Assembly (NCBI RefSeq): GCF_003173715.1
Contig: NZ_CP029550.1
Span: 5,627,501-5,691,500, forward strand
DNA length: 64,000 bases
From: Methylobacterium durans
GTDB lineage: Bacteria; Pseudomonadota; Alphaproteobacteria; Rhizobiales; Beijerinckiaceae
Reading direction: 5' to 3'
The translations under genes and the position numbers were made by a program. Position 1 is the stretch's first letter, and every line of letters begins with the position of its first letter. Positions 35,438-44,898 of the stretch are shown in pieces. A model generated the notes under the pieces. The model was not told where the DNA came from and did no database searches. It saw only the letters and a program-made list of their open reading frames with translations.

Positions 35438-36205
35438 GTGTGCGTGCAGGGGTTGACGCGGGTCTGTCTGGTCGCCGCGGCGAGCCTTTTCGCCGGCACG
35501 GCGGGGTGGGCCGAGGAGATGACCGTCGATCCGGCTCATTGGCCCTTCACCGCCATCGGCAAGCTCAACGTCGTCACGGGGCCGGGCAGCCGGCAGTTCT
35601 GCACGGCGACGCTGATCGGGCCGCGCCTCGTCCTCACCGCGGCGCACTGTCTCTGGGACCGGCCGCGCCAGCGCTGGGTCGAGCCCGAAGCGATCCACTT
35701 CGTGGCCGGCTACGACCAGGGCCATTACGTCGCCCACGCGCTCGCGAGCAGCGTGCGCAAGCCGCCGGAATACGTCTACGCCTACGGCACGAGCCGGCCG
35801 AACATGCCGAACGACTGGGCTCTGATTGAGCTCGCGAGCCCGATTCCCCTCCGGCCCCTGGCCCTCGAACACCTCGCCGCCCCCGGCGAGGCGCGGCGGA
35901 CCCGGATCGACATCCAGCGGGCGGGCTACCGCCGCACCACCTCGCAATTGATGAGCGCGCAGAACAAGTGCGCCGCCCGCCTGACGGACGGGCCGTCCCC
36001 GCTCCTCGTCCACGATTGCCGCGCGATTCCGGGCGAGTCCGGCTCCGCGCTGCTCCAGGTCGAGGACGGGCAGCCGACGGTGATCGGCGTCCTCGTGGCG
36101 GGCCCCCGCGCCGGCGGGCCGGCCGGCCCCTCCTTCGCGGTTCCGACGAGCGCCTTCCTCGGTGCGGCGCGGGAGATCCTGGGCCGCCAGATCGCGACGC
36201 CCTGA
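35438..36205 (+). CDS. secreted trypsin-like serine protease
   Basis: This 255-residue protein has a signal peptide (VCLVAAASLFAGTAGWA) and the chymotrypsin-fold catalytic triad: His in LVLTAAHCLW, Asp in MPNDWALIELASP and Ser in IPGESGSALLQ. Cysteine pairs near the His and Ser are positioned for disulfides. It resembles bacterial V8/trypsin-like periplasmic proteases without PDZ domains, so a degradative or regulatory envelope role is likely. The GTG at 35438 is the annotated start; GTG codons just after it are alternatives. Confidence 0.88.
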   Translation: MCVQGLTRVCLVAAASLFAGTAGWAEEMTVDPAHWPFTAIGKLNVVTGPGSRQFCTATLIGPRLVLTAAHCLWDRPRQRWVEPEAIHFVAGYDQGHYVAHALASSVRKPPEYVYAYGTSRPNMPNDWALIELASPIPLRPLALEHLAAPGEARRTRIDIQRAGYRRTTSQLMSAQNKCAARLTDGPSPLLVHDCRAIPGESGSALLQVEDGQPTVIGVLVAGPRAGGPAGPSFAVPTSAFLGAAREILGRQIATP

Positions 36206-36212
36206 GAGCGGT

Positions 36213-36605
36213 TCAGCCGCTGGCGAGCGGCGCGGCCGGCTTCGGCCGGGTGCAGATCAGGACGAGGGAGAGCACGAAATCCACGTCCCGGGTCGTGACG
36301 GTGCGCAGCATCGCGCCGGTGCGGCGGTTGAGCCGCAGCGTCTCGTCGGGGCGCGCGCACTCGACGACGCCCGGACGGGCCCGATCCCGGTGGCAGGCGA
36401 AGCGGGCGACCGCGTTGTTCGAATCGTTGATCAGGACGAGGCTCGCCCCCTTCGCGTCGAGGTTGATCGAGACACCCTTGCCCTCGACCGCGTCGACCGC
36501 CTCGGGACTGCCGTCCTTCAGGACGGTGGTCGCTCCCTTGGTGACGCAGGCGAACATCTCGGCCCCGGCCGGACCGGGCGCGAGGAGGGCCGCGAGCAGG
36601 ACCAT
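36213..36605 (-). CDS. secreted hypothetical protein
   Basis: This 130-residue protein starts at the ATG at 36605 with a signal peptide (MVLLAALLAPGPAGA). The mature part reads MFACVTKGATTVLKDGSPEA, then INLDAKGASLVLINDSNNAV, and ends VDFVLSLVLICTRPKPAAP. Four cysteines may form disulfides. It converges on the protease gene with only 7 bases between the stops. No family was recognised. The frame remains open upstream with Arg-rich sequence, so the start is not certain. Confidence 0.6.
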   Translation of the reverse strand: MVLLAALLAPGPAGAEMFACVTKGATTVLKDGSPEAVDAVEGKGVSINLDAKGASLVLINDSNNAVARFACHRDRARPGVVECARPDETLRLNRRTGAMLRTVTTRDVDFVLSLVLICTRPKPAAPLASG

Positions 36606-37008
36606 CCCGGACCACCGGCGGAGAGCCCGAGCGGCGCCGAACCCGGCATCGCGACGTGATCCGTCGGCGTTCGTGTGGCGCAAGCGAGGCTCCCGATTCG
36701 CGGCGTCGGCCCGTGGGGCGGGCGAGGATCCGCGATAGACACGATCCCGCGCGGGCCCACAAGAACAGGACGGCAACACCGGACCGTCGCCGCGTCGCGC
36801 GCCGATGCGGCCCGGATCACGAAAGAGTAGCGGTCGCAGCGGGTTAGAATCGCCTTCGCGATCCGTTCACGAAGCCGCGCGCGAGGTTTCGCGGGGCTAC
36901 CCGCAAGTCCTGTTCGAGCCCGTCCAGGCTATAACCGATTTGCCATCAAGCTTGGCTTGAGGCATCACTGTCGGCAACGATTCGAAAACAGGGGTCGAGA
37001 GGGGCTGC
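36606..37008. other. gene-free divergent region
   Basis: About 400 bases between divergent genes. The right third, around CAAGTCCTGTTCGAGCCC and CCATCAAGCTTGGCTTGA, includes the palindrome TCAAGCTTGGCTTGA. No gene is supported. Confidence 0.4.
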
Positions 37009-37659
37009 ATGCAGGGTATCCGGGGCACGAGATCGGCTGTCTATATTGGACTTATCCTTGCGCTGCCCGGGCTCGGTGCCTGCCAGCTCACTCCGAATAC
37101 TGATCTGACAACGGGATCGATCGGCCGTGCCAAGCCCGTCGCGGCGACCTCGGCCGAGCGCGAGTGCCTCGCCCGCGCCATGTACTTCGAATCGAATCGC
37201 AGCGATGAAGAGGGTTTGCTCGCGGTCGGCACCGTGGTGATGAACCGCGTGGACGCGACCGCCTACCCGGACCGTATCTGCGACGTCGTCGGTCAGCCCC
37301 GGCAATTCGCTACCGGCGTCCTGACGAAGCCGATGCGGGTGCAGGACCGGCCGCGCATCGAGCAGGTGGCCGACGCCGTGCTCGCGGGCGAGCGCCACCC
37401 GCAGGTGGGCCGCGCCATGTTCTTCCACACGGCCGGGCGCCGCTACCCCTACGGCAACATGCACTACGTGGCGCTGGCCGGGGGCAACGCCTTCTACGAG
37501 AAGCGCGGGCGCGGCGCGCCCGAGCCGGCGCCCGCGATGGTCGCCGCGACGGGCTTGGCCCGGCCGGAGCCGGAGATCGCGGCCGCGCAGACGATCCTCA
37601 ACGAACCGGCCCGCAACATCTGCCGGGTGGCGGCGCTCGGCGCGGCCAGCCACGGCTGA
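37009..37659 (+). CDS. cell-wall hydrolase (SleB-type) lipoprotein
   Basis: This 216-residue protein has a lipobox-like LPGLGAC at residues 19-25, so the mature protein is probably lipid-anchored. The domain from about 50 shows ECLARAMYFESNRSDEEGLL, VGTVVMNRVDATAYPDRICD and MFFHTAGRRYPYGNMHYVAL. This is the pattern of SleB/cell-wall hydrolase 2 enzymes, where the Glu in YFE is the likely catalytic acid. It probably cleaves peptidoglycan glycan strands. The C-terminal 45 residues are Ala-rich and less conserved. Confidence 0.87.
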   Translation: MQGIRGTRSAVYIGLILALPGLGACQLTPNTDLTTGSIGRAKPVAATSAERECLARAMYFESNRSDEEGLLAVGTVVMNRVDATAYPDRICDVVGQPRQFATGVLTKPMRVQDRPRIEQVADAVLAGERHPQVGRAMFFHTAGRRYPYGNMHYVALAGGNAFYEKRGRGAPEPAPAMVAATGLARPEPEIAAAQTILNEPARNICRVAALGAASHG

Positions 37660-37819
37660 CGCCCCTCTTCCCGAGGCCGCGAAGCGCGCGTTTCGCGACC
37701 GATCGACGGGGTCACGGCCGCGATCCGGGATCGCATCCCGCCGAGGCTCCGCATTGCGGGGGTCGGCGCGCAGGCGCCCGCAGATCTCCAGCTGCGCCCG
37801 GATCCCGACGCGGGACCGC

Positions 37820-38035
37820 TCAGCCCGCGCCCTCGGGCCCCGCCTCCGGCCTGCGCCGGGCAGCCTGCGCCATCCGGATCAGTTCGCGCGCCGTGAGGCC
37901 GCGTCCCGGCGCGGGCGGCGGCTCCCGCCACTCCGCGGCCGGCGCCCGTGCGCAGCCGCTCGTGCCGAGGCGCGGATCCTGCTCCCGCATCGCCTGCCGC
38001 CACCGTACCGCCCTGCGCAACGCCGAGACCATCAT
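37820..38035 (-). CDS. hypothetical basic protein (71 residues)
   Basis: From paired ATG codons at 38035, behind GGGAG, the product reads MMVSALRRAVRWRQAMREQD, then a Pro/Arg-rich middle and LTARELIRMAQAARRRPEAG. It is strongly basic with one Cys. No family was recognised. The gene could be a chance frame in GC-rich DNA, but the ribosome-binding site is good. Confidence 0.4.
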   Translation of the reverse strand: MMVSALRRAVRWRQAMREQDPRLGTSGCARAPAAEWREPPPAPGRGLTARELIRMAQAARRRPEAGPEGAG

Positions 38036-38185
38036 CGCTCCCACCAGCAAATCACTGTGGACAAGCGTAGCCGCAGGCGGGCGGTTAGGAAATTCTTGAC
38101 GGGTGCGGGCCGCGCCCTACGGATCCGCATCCATGCACGCGGCGGGAGGCCCCCGTGCGTGCGGCGCGCGGGGGCCGGCCGCGGC

Positions 38186-38686
38186 TCAGGACTTCTTCCT
38201 GTACTCGAAGGCCGGGGCGTTCTTGAGCTCGTCCTTCGAGGTGTTGACGAGCGCGCGCAGGCGATCGTCCTTCTTCGACAGCGTGACGCTCGCCGGGCTG
38301 ACCGCGACGTAGCGCTCGCCGATGCCGAGGAAGCCGCCGACGCCGATGATGACCGCATGGATCGTCTTGCCGTCGAGGATCACGAAATCCTCGATCTCGC
38401 CGACCGTCTCGTTGCTGTTGTTGTAGACGCTGAGGCCGACGAGCTTCGAGGTGAGGGTGTCGGCCGGCTGCGTCGTGATGAACTGCACCTTCGCGGTGGC
38501 GCTGTCGGCCATCTTCATGCCCCCGTCCGCGACGGCCGCGGCAGAGGAGGAGTTCGGCGTCGGCGAAGCGGTGGCCGAGGGGGCCGCACCCGGCTTGCCG
38601 GCGTCGGGCTTGGCCGTCTCCTGGGCCAGGGCGAGGCTCGGGAGGCCGGCGACGAGCGCGGCGGCGAGGAGGGTTCTGATGGTCAC
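38186..38686 (-). CDS. secreted PRC-barrel domain protein
   Basis: This 166-residue protein has a signal peptide (MTIRTLLAAALVAGLPSLAL, cut before QET). A Pro/Ala/Ser-rich linker follows, then a PRC-barrel domain from about residue 78: LVGLSVYNNSNETVGEIEDF, VILDGKTIHAVIIGVGGFLG, and YVAVSPASVTLSKKDDRLRA. Secreted PRC-barrel proteins are common in Hyphomicrobiales and often linked to stress, with no clear biochemical role. The gene is single and divergent from the GlsB-type gene at 38873. Confidence 0.85.
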   Translation of the reverse strand: MTIRTLLAAALVAGLPSLALAQETAKPDAGKPGAAPSATASPTPNSSSAAAVADGGMKMADSATAKVQFITTQPADTLTSKLVGLSVYNNSNETVGEIEDFVILDGKTIHAVIIGVGGFLGIGERYVAVSPASVTLSKKDDRLRALVNTSKDELKNAPAFEYRKKS

Positions 38687-38872
38687 GGGATTCGGTCCCT
38701 TCGAAGAGGGGGCACCATTTTCGGCACCCGAATGCCGCTTGTAACGGCAGCCCTCCGAACAGGGTTCCGGTTTCCTGCACAGGCATTGGGCAGGCGGTCG
38801 GACGGCCGCGGGCTGGACTCCCGGTGCGGCTTCGGACCATGCTCCGCGACCGTGAGAGAGGGGATCGGCTCG

Positions 38873-39163
38873 ATGGACGGACAGGTCTACGGCGCGCTCG
38901 GGCAGCCCGGCGTCGGCTTCCTGATGGCGATCGTCATCGGGGCGATCGCCGGCTGGCTCGCGGAGAAATTCACCTCCTCCGACATGGGCCTGTTCTCGAA
39001 CATCATCATGGGCATTCTGGGCGGGCTGCTCGGCAACTTCCTCGCCGCCAAGCTCGACATCGCGGTGTTCGGCTTCTGGCGCAACCTCCTCTCGGCGACG
39101 ATCGGCGCGATCATCATCATCACGATCTACCGGGCGATCCGCGGACGCAGCATGCGTTACTGA
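38873..39163 (+). CDS. GlsB/YeaQ/YmgE-type membrane protein
   Basis: This 96-residue protein has three hydrophobic segments (FLMAIVIGAIAGWLAEKF, LFSNIIMGILGGLLGNFLAA and LLSATIGAIIIITIYRAI) with the glycine-rich GAIAGWLA and GILGGLLGNF repeats of the transglycosylase-associated/GlsB family. These small inner-membrane proteins are linked to general stress. The N-terminal 14 residues are longer than in most relatives. The ATG at 38873 follows GAGAGGGGA. Confidence 0.9.
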   Translation: MDGQVYGALGQPGVGFLMAIVIGAIAGWLAEKFTSSDMGLFSNIIMGILGGLLGNFLAAKLDIAVFGFWRNLLSATIGAIIIITIYRAIRGRSMRY

Positions 39164-39298
39164 CAGGCCCGGCTGTCGCGACGCGCCGCCGCGCCGGTTT
39201 GCGGGCGCGGGCTGGAGGCCCTAAGTCAGGGGACCCGATCCCAGGATCATCCGACGTCCCGCCGTCAGGCGCGGGCCTTAGTCCTCGCGCGGTGTGGC

Positions 39299-40288
39299 AT
39301 GGCCGTCGTCCTCGACCTCCTCAAGAACGATCCCCGTCCGGCCGTCCCCGTCCGCCTGCGCCACCCGGAGAAGGCGCACCGGCCGGACCAGCCTGTTCAG
39401 GCGAAGAAGCCCGACTGGATCCGCGTGAAGGCGCCGGGCTCGCCCGCCTATGCCGAGACCCGCGCCATCGTGCGCGAGCACGGCCTCGTGACGGTCTGCG
39501 AGGAGGCGGGCTGCCCGAATATCGGCGAGTGCTGGGAGAAGCGGCACGCCACCTTCATGATCATGGGCGACACCTGCACGCGGGCCTGCGCCTTCTGCAA
39601 CGTGCGCACCGGCCTGCCCGGCGCCCTCGACGCGGACGAGCCCGAGAAGATCGCCGATTCGGTGGCCAAGCTCGGCCTTCACCACGTCGTGATCACGAGT
39701 GTCGACCGGGATGACCTCGCCGACGGGGGCGCGGAGCACTTCGCCCGCACCATCGCGGCGATACGGCGCCGCAGCCCCGCCACCACGGTCGAGATCCTCA
39801 CCCCCGATTTCCTGCGAAAGGACGGGGCGCTGGAGGTCGTGGTCGCGGCAAAGCCCGACGTCTTCAACCACAATCTCGAGACGGTGCCCGGCAATTATCT
39901 GACCGTGCGGCCCGGCGCCCGCTACTTCCACTCGGTGCGCCTGCTGCAGCGGGTAAAGGAGCTCGATCCGACCATCTTCACCAAGTCCGGCATCATGGTC
40001 GGTCTCGGCGAGGAGCGGAACGCGGTCGTGCAACTCATGGACGATCTGCGCTCGGCCGACGTCGACTTCCTCACCATCGGCCAGTACCTGCAGCCGACGA
40101 AGAAGCATCACGAGGTGGTGCGCTTCATTCCCCCGGACGAGTTCAAGGCTTTCGAGACCACCGCCTACGCCAAGGGCTTCCTGCTGGTCTCGGCGACCCC
40201 GCTCACCCGCTCTTCCCACCATGCCGGCGAGGATTTCGCCCGGCTGAAGGCGGCCCGCCTCGCCCGGCTCGCCCCCGAACACGCCTGA
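39299..40288 (+). CDS. lipA: lipoyl synthase
   Basis: This 329-residue radical-SAM enzyme inserts two sulfurs into the octanoyl chain of lipoyl domains. It has the auxiliary-cluster motif [12 protein letters not shown], the SAM-cluster motif CTRACAFC, and a C-terminal [11 protein letters not shown] that matches the RSSYHA cluster-ligand segment. Its targets include the lipoyl domains of PdhB and PdhC encoded about 30 kb upstream. The COQ10/RatA-type gene starts 14 bases after its stop, a pairing often seen in alphaproteobacteria. Confidence 0.97.
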   Translation: MAVVLDLLKNDPRPAVPVRLRHPEKAHRPDQPVQAKKPDWIRVKAPGSPAYAETRAIVREHGLVTVCEEAGCPNIGECWEKRHATFMIMGDTCTRACAFCNVRTGLPGALDADEPEKIADSVAKLGLHHVVITSVDRDDLADGGAEHFARTIAAIRRRSPATTVEILTPDFLRKDGALEVVVAAKPDVFNHNLETVPGNYLTVRPGARYFHSVRLLQRVKELDPTIFTKSGIMVGLGEERNAVVQLMDDLRSADVDFLTIGQYLQPTKKHHEVVRFIPPDEFKAFETTAYAKGFLLVSATPLTRSSHHAGEDFARLKAARLARLAPEHA

Positions 40289-40302
40289 GACGAAGCCTCC
40301 CG

Positions 40303-40764
40303 ATGCCGTCCTTCCGGATCTCCCGCACGGTGCGCCACAGCCCCGAGCAGATGTACGACCTCGTCGCCGACGTGGAGCGCTACCCTGAATTCCTGCCGCT
40401 CTGCGAATCCTTGCGGGTGCTGCGGCGCCAGCCGGGGCCGGGCGAGGGCGTCGAGATCCTCGTCGCCGAGATGGCGGTCGGCTACAAGGCGATCCGCGAG
40501 CGCTTCACCACCCGCGTGACCCTCGACCGATCGGCGCTGAAGATCACCGCCGAATACATCGACGGGCCGTTCCGGCACCTGGAGAATCGCTGGGCGTTCA
40601 AGCCGGGACCGAACGGCGGCTGCAGCATCGACTTCTTCATCACCTACGAGTTCAAGAGCTTCGCCCTCGGCCTCCTGATGGGGAAGATGTTCGACAAGGC
40701 CTTTCGCAAGTTCACCGACGCCTTCGAGAGCCGGGCCGACCGGGTCTACGGCGCGGCGGCATGA
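40303..40764 (+). CDS. COQ10/RatA-type START-domain protein
   Basis: This 153-residue protein shows the family start FRISRTVRHSPEQMYDLVAD, then VERYPEFLPLCESLRVLRRQ and GPFRHLENRWAFKPGPNGGC, and ends AFESRADRVYG. Eukaryotic COQ10 binds ubiquinone for respiration, and the bacterial relatives are annotated either as ubiquinone-binding or as RatA toxins. In alphaproteobacteria beside lipA the ubiquinone-binding role is the more likely one. Its end overlaps the end of the convergent monooxygenase gene by 19 bases. Confidence 0.9.
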   Translation: MPSFRISRTVRHSPEQMYDLVADVERYPEFLPLCESLRVLRRQPGPGEGVEILVAEMAVGYKAIRERFTTRVTLDRSALKITAEYIDGPFRHLENRWAFKPGPNGGCSIDFFITYEFKSFALGLLMGKMFDKAFRKFTDAFESRADRVYGAAA

Positions 40765-41972
40765 GGAACCGCGACGTGCTCCGGCCGGAAGCCGAGCCCG
40801 ACGAGGCGGGCCGGTAGGCGCTGCAGCCAGGGCACCCGGCCGAGCAGGCGCAGAGCCAGGGGCGGGGAGAGGGGCGCTCCGGAACCGTCGAGGACGCGGG
40901 CGATGACCCGGTCCTGCACGAGACGCTGCAGGCGCTGGGTCATCCGGGTCGGGGGCATGCGCCGGGCCTGAACCCTGGCGAGGTCGTCCTCGGTCAGGCG
41001 CCCTTCGAGGAGGGGCGCGCTCAGGAGGTTCGCCGCCGCCACCGCGTCCTGAACCGCGAGATTCACCCCGACGCCGCCGATCGGCGACATCGCGTGCGCC
41101 GCGTCGCCGAGGCAGAGGAGGCCCGGCCGGTGCCAGCGCTTCAGACGGTCGACGCGCACCGTGAGGAGCTTGACCGCGTCCCAATCCCCCAACTCGCCGA
41201 CCCGGTCGCCGAGGAAGGGCGCGAGGTTCGCCACCGCGGCGCGGAACGCCTCGAGCCCCTGCGCCCGCAACGCGGCGTCGCCGCCCTTCGGCACCACGTA
41301 GGCGCATTGCCAGTAATCCCCCCGGTCGAGAGTGACGAGGATGCTGCCGCGCCCGAACCGGCCGCCGGTGGCGTCGGTGTCGCTCGGGCGCCGGCCGAGG
41401 CGGAACCAGAGCACGTCCATCGGCGCGCCGAACTCCTCCCGCTCGAACCCGCCCTGCTCGCGGATCCGGGAATGGCGCCCGTCCGCCGCGATGACGAGGT
41501 CGGCCGCGATCGTGACGTCTCCCTCCGGCGTCCGCGCCCGCAGGCCGGTGACGCGGCCGCCCGTCTCGATCAGGTCGGTCCCCTCCGTCTCCATGAGGAG
41601 GTGGAAGCCCGGATAGCGCCGCCCGACGCCGGCGAGGAAGTCGAGGAAATCCCATTGCGGCATCATCGCGATGAAGCGGTTCTTCGTCGGCAGGTGCCGG
41701 AAGTCGGCGATCCCGAACTTGTCGGCGCCGACATAGGCCGTCAGCGTCGCAACCTTGCGGTGGGGCAGGGCGAGGAAGGCCCTCCGCAGGCCGAGCTCCT
41801 CCATGACGTCGAGGGTCGAGGGGTGGATCGTGTCGCCGCGGAAATCGCGCAGGAAGTCGGCATGTTTCTCCAGCACGGTGACGTCGAGGCCCGCCCGGGC
41901 CATCAGCAGGCCCGCCATCATCCCCGCCGGCCCGCCGCCGACGATGCACACCTTCGTGGAGAGCCGGTCCAT
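40746..41972 (-). CDS. FAD-dependent monooxygenase (UbiH/PHBH-like)
   Basis: This 408-residue flavoprotein begins with the dinucleotide-binding VCIVGGGPAGMMAGLLMARA. It has the DG-type motif VIAADGRHSRIRE and the second FAD motif LCLGDAAHAMSPIGGVGVNL. This is the group A flavin monooxygenase layout, which covers ubiquinone hydroxylases and aromatic-ring hydroxylases; the substrate cannot be told. The ATG at 41972 follows GGGAGG. It is a lone minus-strand gene between the COQ10-type gene and the kinase. Confidence 0.88.
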   Translation of the reverse strand: MDRLSTKVCIVGGGPAGMMAGLLMARAGLDVTVLEKHADFLRDFRGDTIHPSTLDVMEELGLRRAFLALPHRKVATLTAYVGADKFGIADFRHLPTKNRFIAMMPQWDFLDFLAGVGRRYPGFHLLMETEGTDLIETGGRVTGLRARTPEGDVTIAADLVIAADGRHSRIREQGGFEREEFGAPMDVLWFRLGRRPSDTDATGGRFGRGSILVTLDRGDYWQCAYVVPKGGDAALRAQGLEAFRAAVANLAPFLGDRVGELGDWDAVKLLTVRVDRLKRWHRPGLLCLGDAAHAMSPIGGVGVNLAVQDAVAAANLLSAPLLEGRLTEDDLARVQARRMPPTRMTQRLQRLVQDRVIARVLDGSGAPLSPPLALRLLGRVPWLQRLPARLVGLGFRPEHVAVPHAAAP

Positions 41973-42150
41973 GGGTCGCCTCCCGGTCAATGCGCCCATC
42001 CTACACCCGGGCGGCCGGACCTGGGCAGCCCGCCCGGAGCGTCCCGCTTCCCCTGTCGGCAGCCGAACCGACGATCGTGCGTTCCTCTCGGAAGCTTTTC
42101 CGTTACAGGGTCGGGCTCGGGCGGCTCGGCAGCCTGACAGGGTGGCAGGT

Positions 42151-44379
42151 GTGAGCGAGACCGAGAGCCTACAGCGGCGCGCCGAGGATCTGGAAGCCGA
42201 GAACGCCCGCCTCCGGACGGACGAGCAGGCGCAGCGCGCGGCGCTCGCCGAGCGCGAGCAGCGCTACCGGACCCTGTTCGAGCAGATGGACGAGGGCTAC
42301 TGCGTCATCGAGTTCCTCGACGGTCCGCACGGTCCGCTCAGCGACTACGTGCATGTCGAGGCGAACCGGGCCTACGCGCAGCATGCCGGCATCGAGAACG
42401 TCGTCGGGCAGAAGCTGCGCGACATGGTGGGGGAGGAGGCGGAGGGCTGGCTCGAACTCTACGGGGGCGTCCTCAGGACCGGTCAGTCGATCCGCTTCCA
42501 GCGCGAGCTGGTGGCGACCGGACGCCACCTCGAACTGTCCGCCTTCCGGATCGAGCCCCCGTCGCGCCGGCAGGTCGCCGTCCTCTTCCAGGACATCACC
42601 GAGCGCAAGCGCGCGATCGAGGCGCTCCAGAAGAACGAGGCGCGCCTGCGCTTCCTCGACGCGCTCGCCCGGGAGACCGCGCGCTGCGCGAGCGCCGACG
42701 ATCTTCTCGAGGTGACGACGCGCATGGTCGGCGAGCACATGGGCGTGTCGAACTGCGCCTACGCCGACATGGACGCGGACCAGGACGGGTTCACGATCCG
42801 CGGGAACTGGGCGGCGCCCGGCTCGCCCAGCATCATCGGGCGCTACAGCCTCGCGGCCTTCGGCGGCCTCGCCGTCCGCAACCTGCGCGCCGGCGAGCCC
42901 TTGATCATCGACGACAACCTGCGAGAGTTGGCCCCCGAGGAGGCCGCGACGTTCCAGGCCATCGGCATCACCGCGACGATCTGCATGCCGCTGGTGAAGG
43001 AGGGCCGGCTGACCGCCCTGATGGCGATCCACCACAAGGCGGCCCATGCCTGGAATGCGGACGAACTCGCGCTGATCCGGGAGGTGACGGACCGGTCCTG
43101 GGCGCATATCGAGCGCGTCGGGGCGGCGGCCGAGCTGCGCGTCAGCGCGGAGGCGCTCGCCGCCCTCAACGAGACCCTGGAGCAGCGGGTCCGCGAGCGG
43201 ACCGCCGAGTTGATGCGCGCCGAGGAGCAGCTGCGTCAGTCGCAGAAGATGGAGGCGGTCGGCCAGTTGACCGGCGGCCTCGCGCACGATTTCAACAACC
43301 TGCTGACTGGCATCACCGGCAGTCTCGAACTCCTCAGCAACCGGATCGCGCAGGGGCGCCTGCGGGACGTCGAGCGCTACGTCACGGCCGCGCAGGGGGC
43401 CGCGCGCCGCGCCGCCGCGCTGACCCACCGCCTGCTCGCCTTCTCGCGCCGCCAGACCCTCGACCCCAAGGCCACCGACGCCAACCGCCTCGTCGCCGAG
43501 ATGGAGGAGCTGATCCGCCGCACGATCGGCCCTTCGATCGCGCTCGAAGTCGTGGCGGCCGGCGGCCTCTGGCCGACCCTCGTCGATCCGAACCAGCTGG
43601 AGAACGCCCTCCTCAACCTCTGCATCAACGCCCGCGACGCCATGCCGGAGGGCGGCCGTATCACCATCGAGACCGGCAACCGCTGGCTCGACTGGCGCAG
43701 CGCCAAGGAGCGGGACCTGCCGATCGGGCAGTACATCTCGATCTGCGTCTCCGACACCGGCACCGGTATGACGCCGGAGGTTGTCTCGAAGGCCTTCGAC
43801 CCGTTCTTCACCACGAAGCCGATCGGCCAGGGCACCGGCCTCGGCCTGTCCATGATCTACGGCTTCGCCCGCCAATCGGGCGGCCAGGTGCGGATCTATT
43901 CCGAGGTCGGCCAGGGCTCGATGGTCTGCGTCTACCTGCCCCGGCACGTCGGGGCGGTGGCGCCGCCCGACGAACCGCACGACGCGGCCGGCACCCTGCG
44001 CTCGGCCGAGGGCGAGACCGTGCTGATCGTCGACGACGAGCCGAGCGTCCGGATGCTGGTCACCGAGGTGCTGGAGGAGCTCGGCTACGCCGCGATCGAG
44101 GCGGCGGACGGGCCGTCCGGGCTCAGGATCCTGCAATCGGACGTCCGGATCGACCTTCTCATCACGGATGTGGGGCTGCCGGGCGGCCTGAACGGCCGGC
44201 AGATGGCGGACGCGGCCCGGAACGTGCGCCCGGATCTCCGGGTCCTGTTCATCACGGGCTACGCGGAGAACGCCGTCATCGGCAACGGGCACCTCGACCA
44301 CGGCATGCACGTGATGACGAAGCCCTTCGCCCTGGAAGCGCTTACCGCCCGGATCCGGGAACTGATCGCGGCCGCCTGA
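42151..44379 (+). CDS. hybrid sensor histidine kinase
   Basis: This 742-residue protein has in order a short N-terminal coiled coil, a PAS domain (about 30-150), a GAF domain (about 170-320), and a coiled coil leading to the phosphoacceptor His in GGLAHDFNNLLTG. An ATPase domain follows (NALLNLCINARDAMPEGG, GTGLGLSMIYGFARQSGG), and a C-terminal receiver domain with the phospho-Asp in LLITDVGLPGG. No membrane segment is visible, so it senses a cytoplasmic signal. The HDFNN box is typical of Hyphomicrobiales hybrid kinases. The GTG start at 42151 is likely. Confidence 0.92.
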   Translation: MSETESLQRRAEDLEAENARLRTDEQAQRAALAEREQRYRTLFEQMDEGYCVIEFLDGPHGPLSDYVHVEANRAYAQHAGIENVVGQKLRDMVGEEAEGWLELYGGVLRTGQSIRFQRELVATGRHLELSAFRIEPPSRRQVAVLFQDITERKRAIEALQKNEARLRFLDALARETARCASADDLLEVTTRMVGEHMGVSNCAYADMDADQDGFTIRGNWAAPGSPSIIGRYSLAAFGGLAVRNLRAGEPLIIDDNLRELAPEEAATFQAIGITATICMPLVKEGRLTALMAIHHKAAHAWNADELALIREVTDRSWAHIERVGAAAELRVSAEALAALNETLEQRVRERTAELMRAEEQLRQSQKMEAVGQLTGGLAHDFNNLLTGITGSLELLSNRIAQGRLRDVERYVTAAQGAARRAAALTHRLLAFSRRQTLDPKATDANRLVAEMEELIRRTIGPSIALEVVAAGGLWPTLVDPNQLENALLNLCINARDAMPEGGRITIETGNRWLDWRSAKERDLPIGQYISICVSDTGTGMTPEVVSKAFDPFFTTKPIGQGTGLGLSMIYGFARQSGGQVRIYSEVGQGSMVCVYLPRHVGAVAPPDEPHDAAGTLRSAEGETVLIVDDEPSVRMLVTEVLEELGYAAIEAADGPSGLRILQSDVRIDLLITDVGLPGGLNGRQMADAARNVRPDLRVLFITGYAENAVIGNGHLDHGMHVMTKPFALEALTARIRELIAAA

Positions 44380-44390
44380 GCCGGATCCGG

Positions 44391-44894
44391 CTATCGAGGT
44401 TCGGCCAGTGCGCCTTCGAGCAATCCGAGGGCGTCGGCCACCGCGCGGGCGCGGATCTCGGCCCGGCCCAAGCTCCCGTAGCGGCGCTCCAGGTGGCGAA
44501 CGTTCCCGCCCCGCCTCGCCAGCCCGAAATGAACGAGCCCGACAGGCTTCTCCGGGCCGCCGCCGCCGGGGCCGGCGATGCCGGTGATCGCGACCGCGAC
44601 GTCGGCCCGCGAGGCCTCGAGCGCGCCCTCCGCCATGGCGCGTGCGACCGGCTCGCTCACCGCGCCGTGGCTGGCAACGAGATCGGCCGGCACGCCGATC
44701 GCCTCGCTCTTGGCGGCGTTCGAATAGGTGACGAAGCCCCGCTCCAGCACCGCGGAGGAGCCCGGCACCGCCGTGATCAGGCCGGCCACGAGGCCGCCCG
44801 TGCAGGATTCGGCGGTCGCGACCGTCAGGCCCGCCGCCGCGAACCCGGCGACGAGCGCCTCGGCGCGGGCGAGGAGGGCGGCGTCGGCGAGCAT
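44391..44894 (-). CDS. pncC: nicotinamide-nucleotide amidohydrolase (CinA C-terminal family)
   Basis: This 167-residue protein is the stand-alone CinA C-terminal domain, with LTVATAESCTGGLVAGLITA, SSAVLERGFVTYSNAAKSEA and VAITGIAGPGGGGPEKPVG. The family deamidates nicotinamide mononucleotide in the pyridine nucleotide salvage cycle. Its ATG at 44894 lies 4 bases after the ispDF stop, so the two genes are translated from one message. Confidence 0.92.
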   Translation of the reverse strand: MLADAALLARAEALVAGFAAAGLTVATAESCTGGLVAGLITAVPGSSAVLERGFVTYSNAAKSEAIGVPADLVASHGAVSEPVARAMAEGALEASRADVAVAITGIAGPGGGGPEKPVGLVHFGLARRGGNVRHLERRYGSLGRAEIRARAVADALGLLEGALAEPR

Positions 44895-44898
44895 CGCC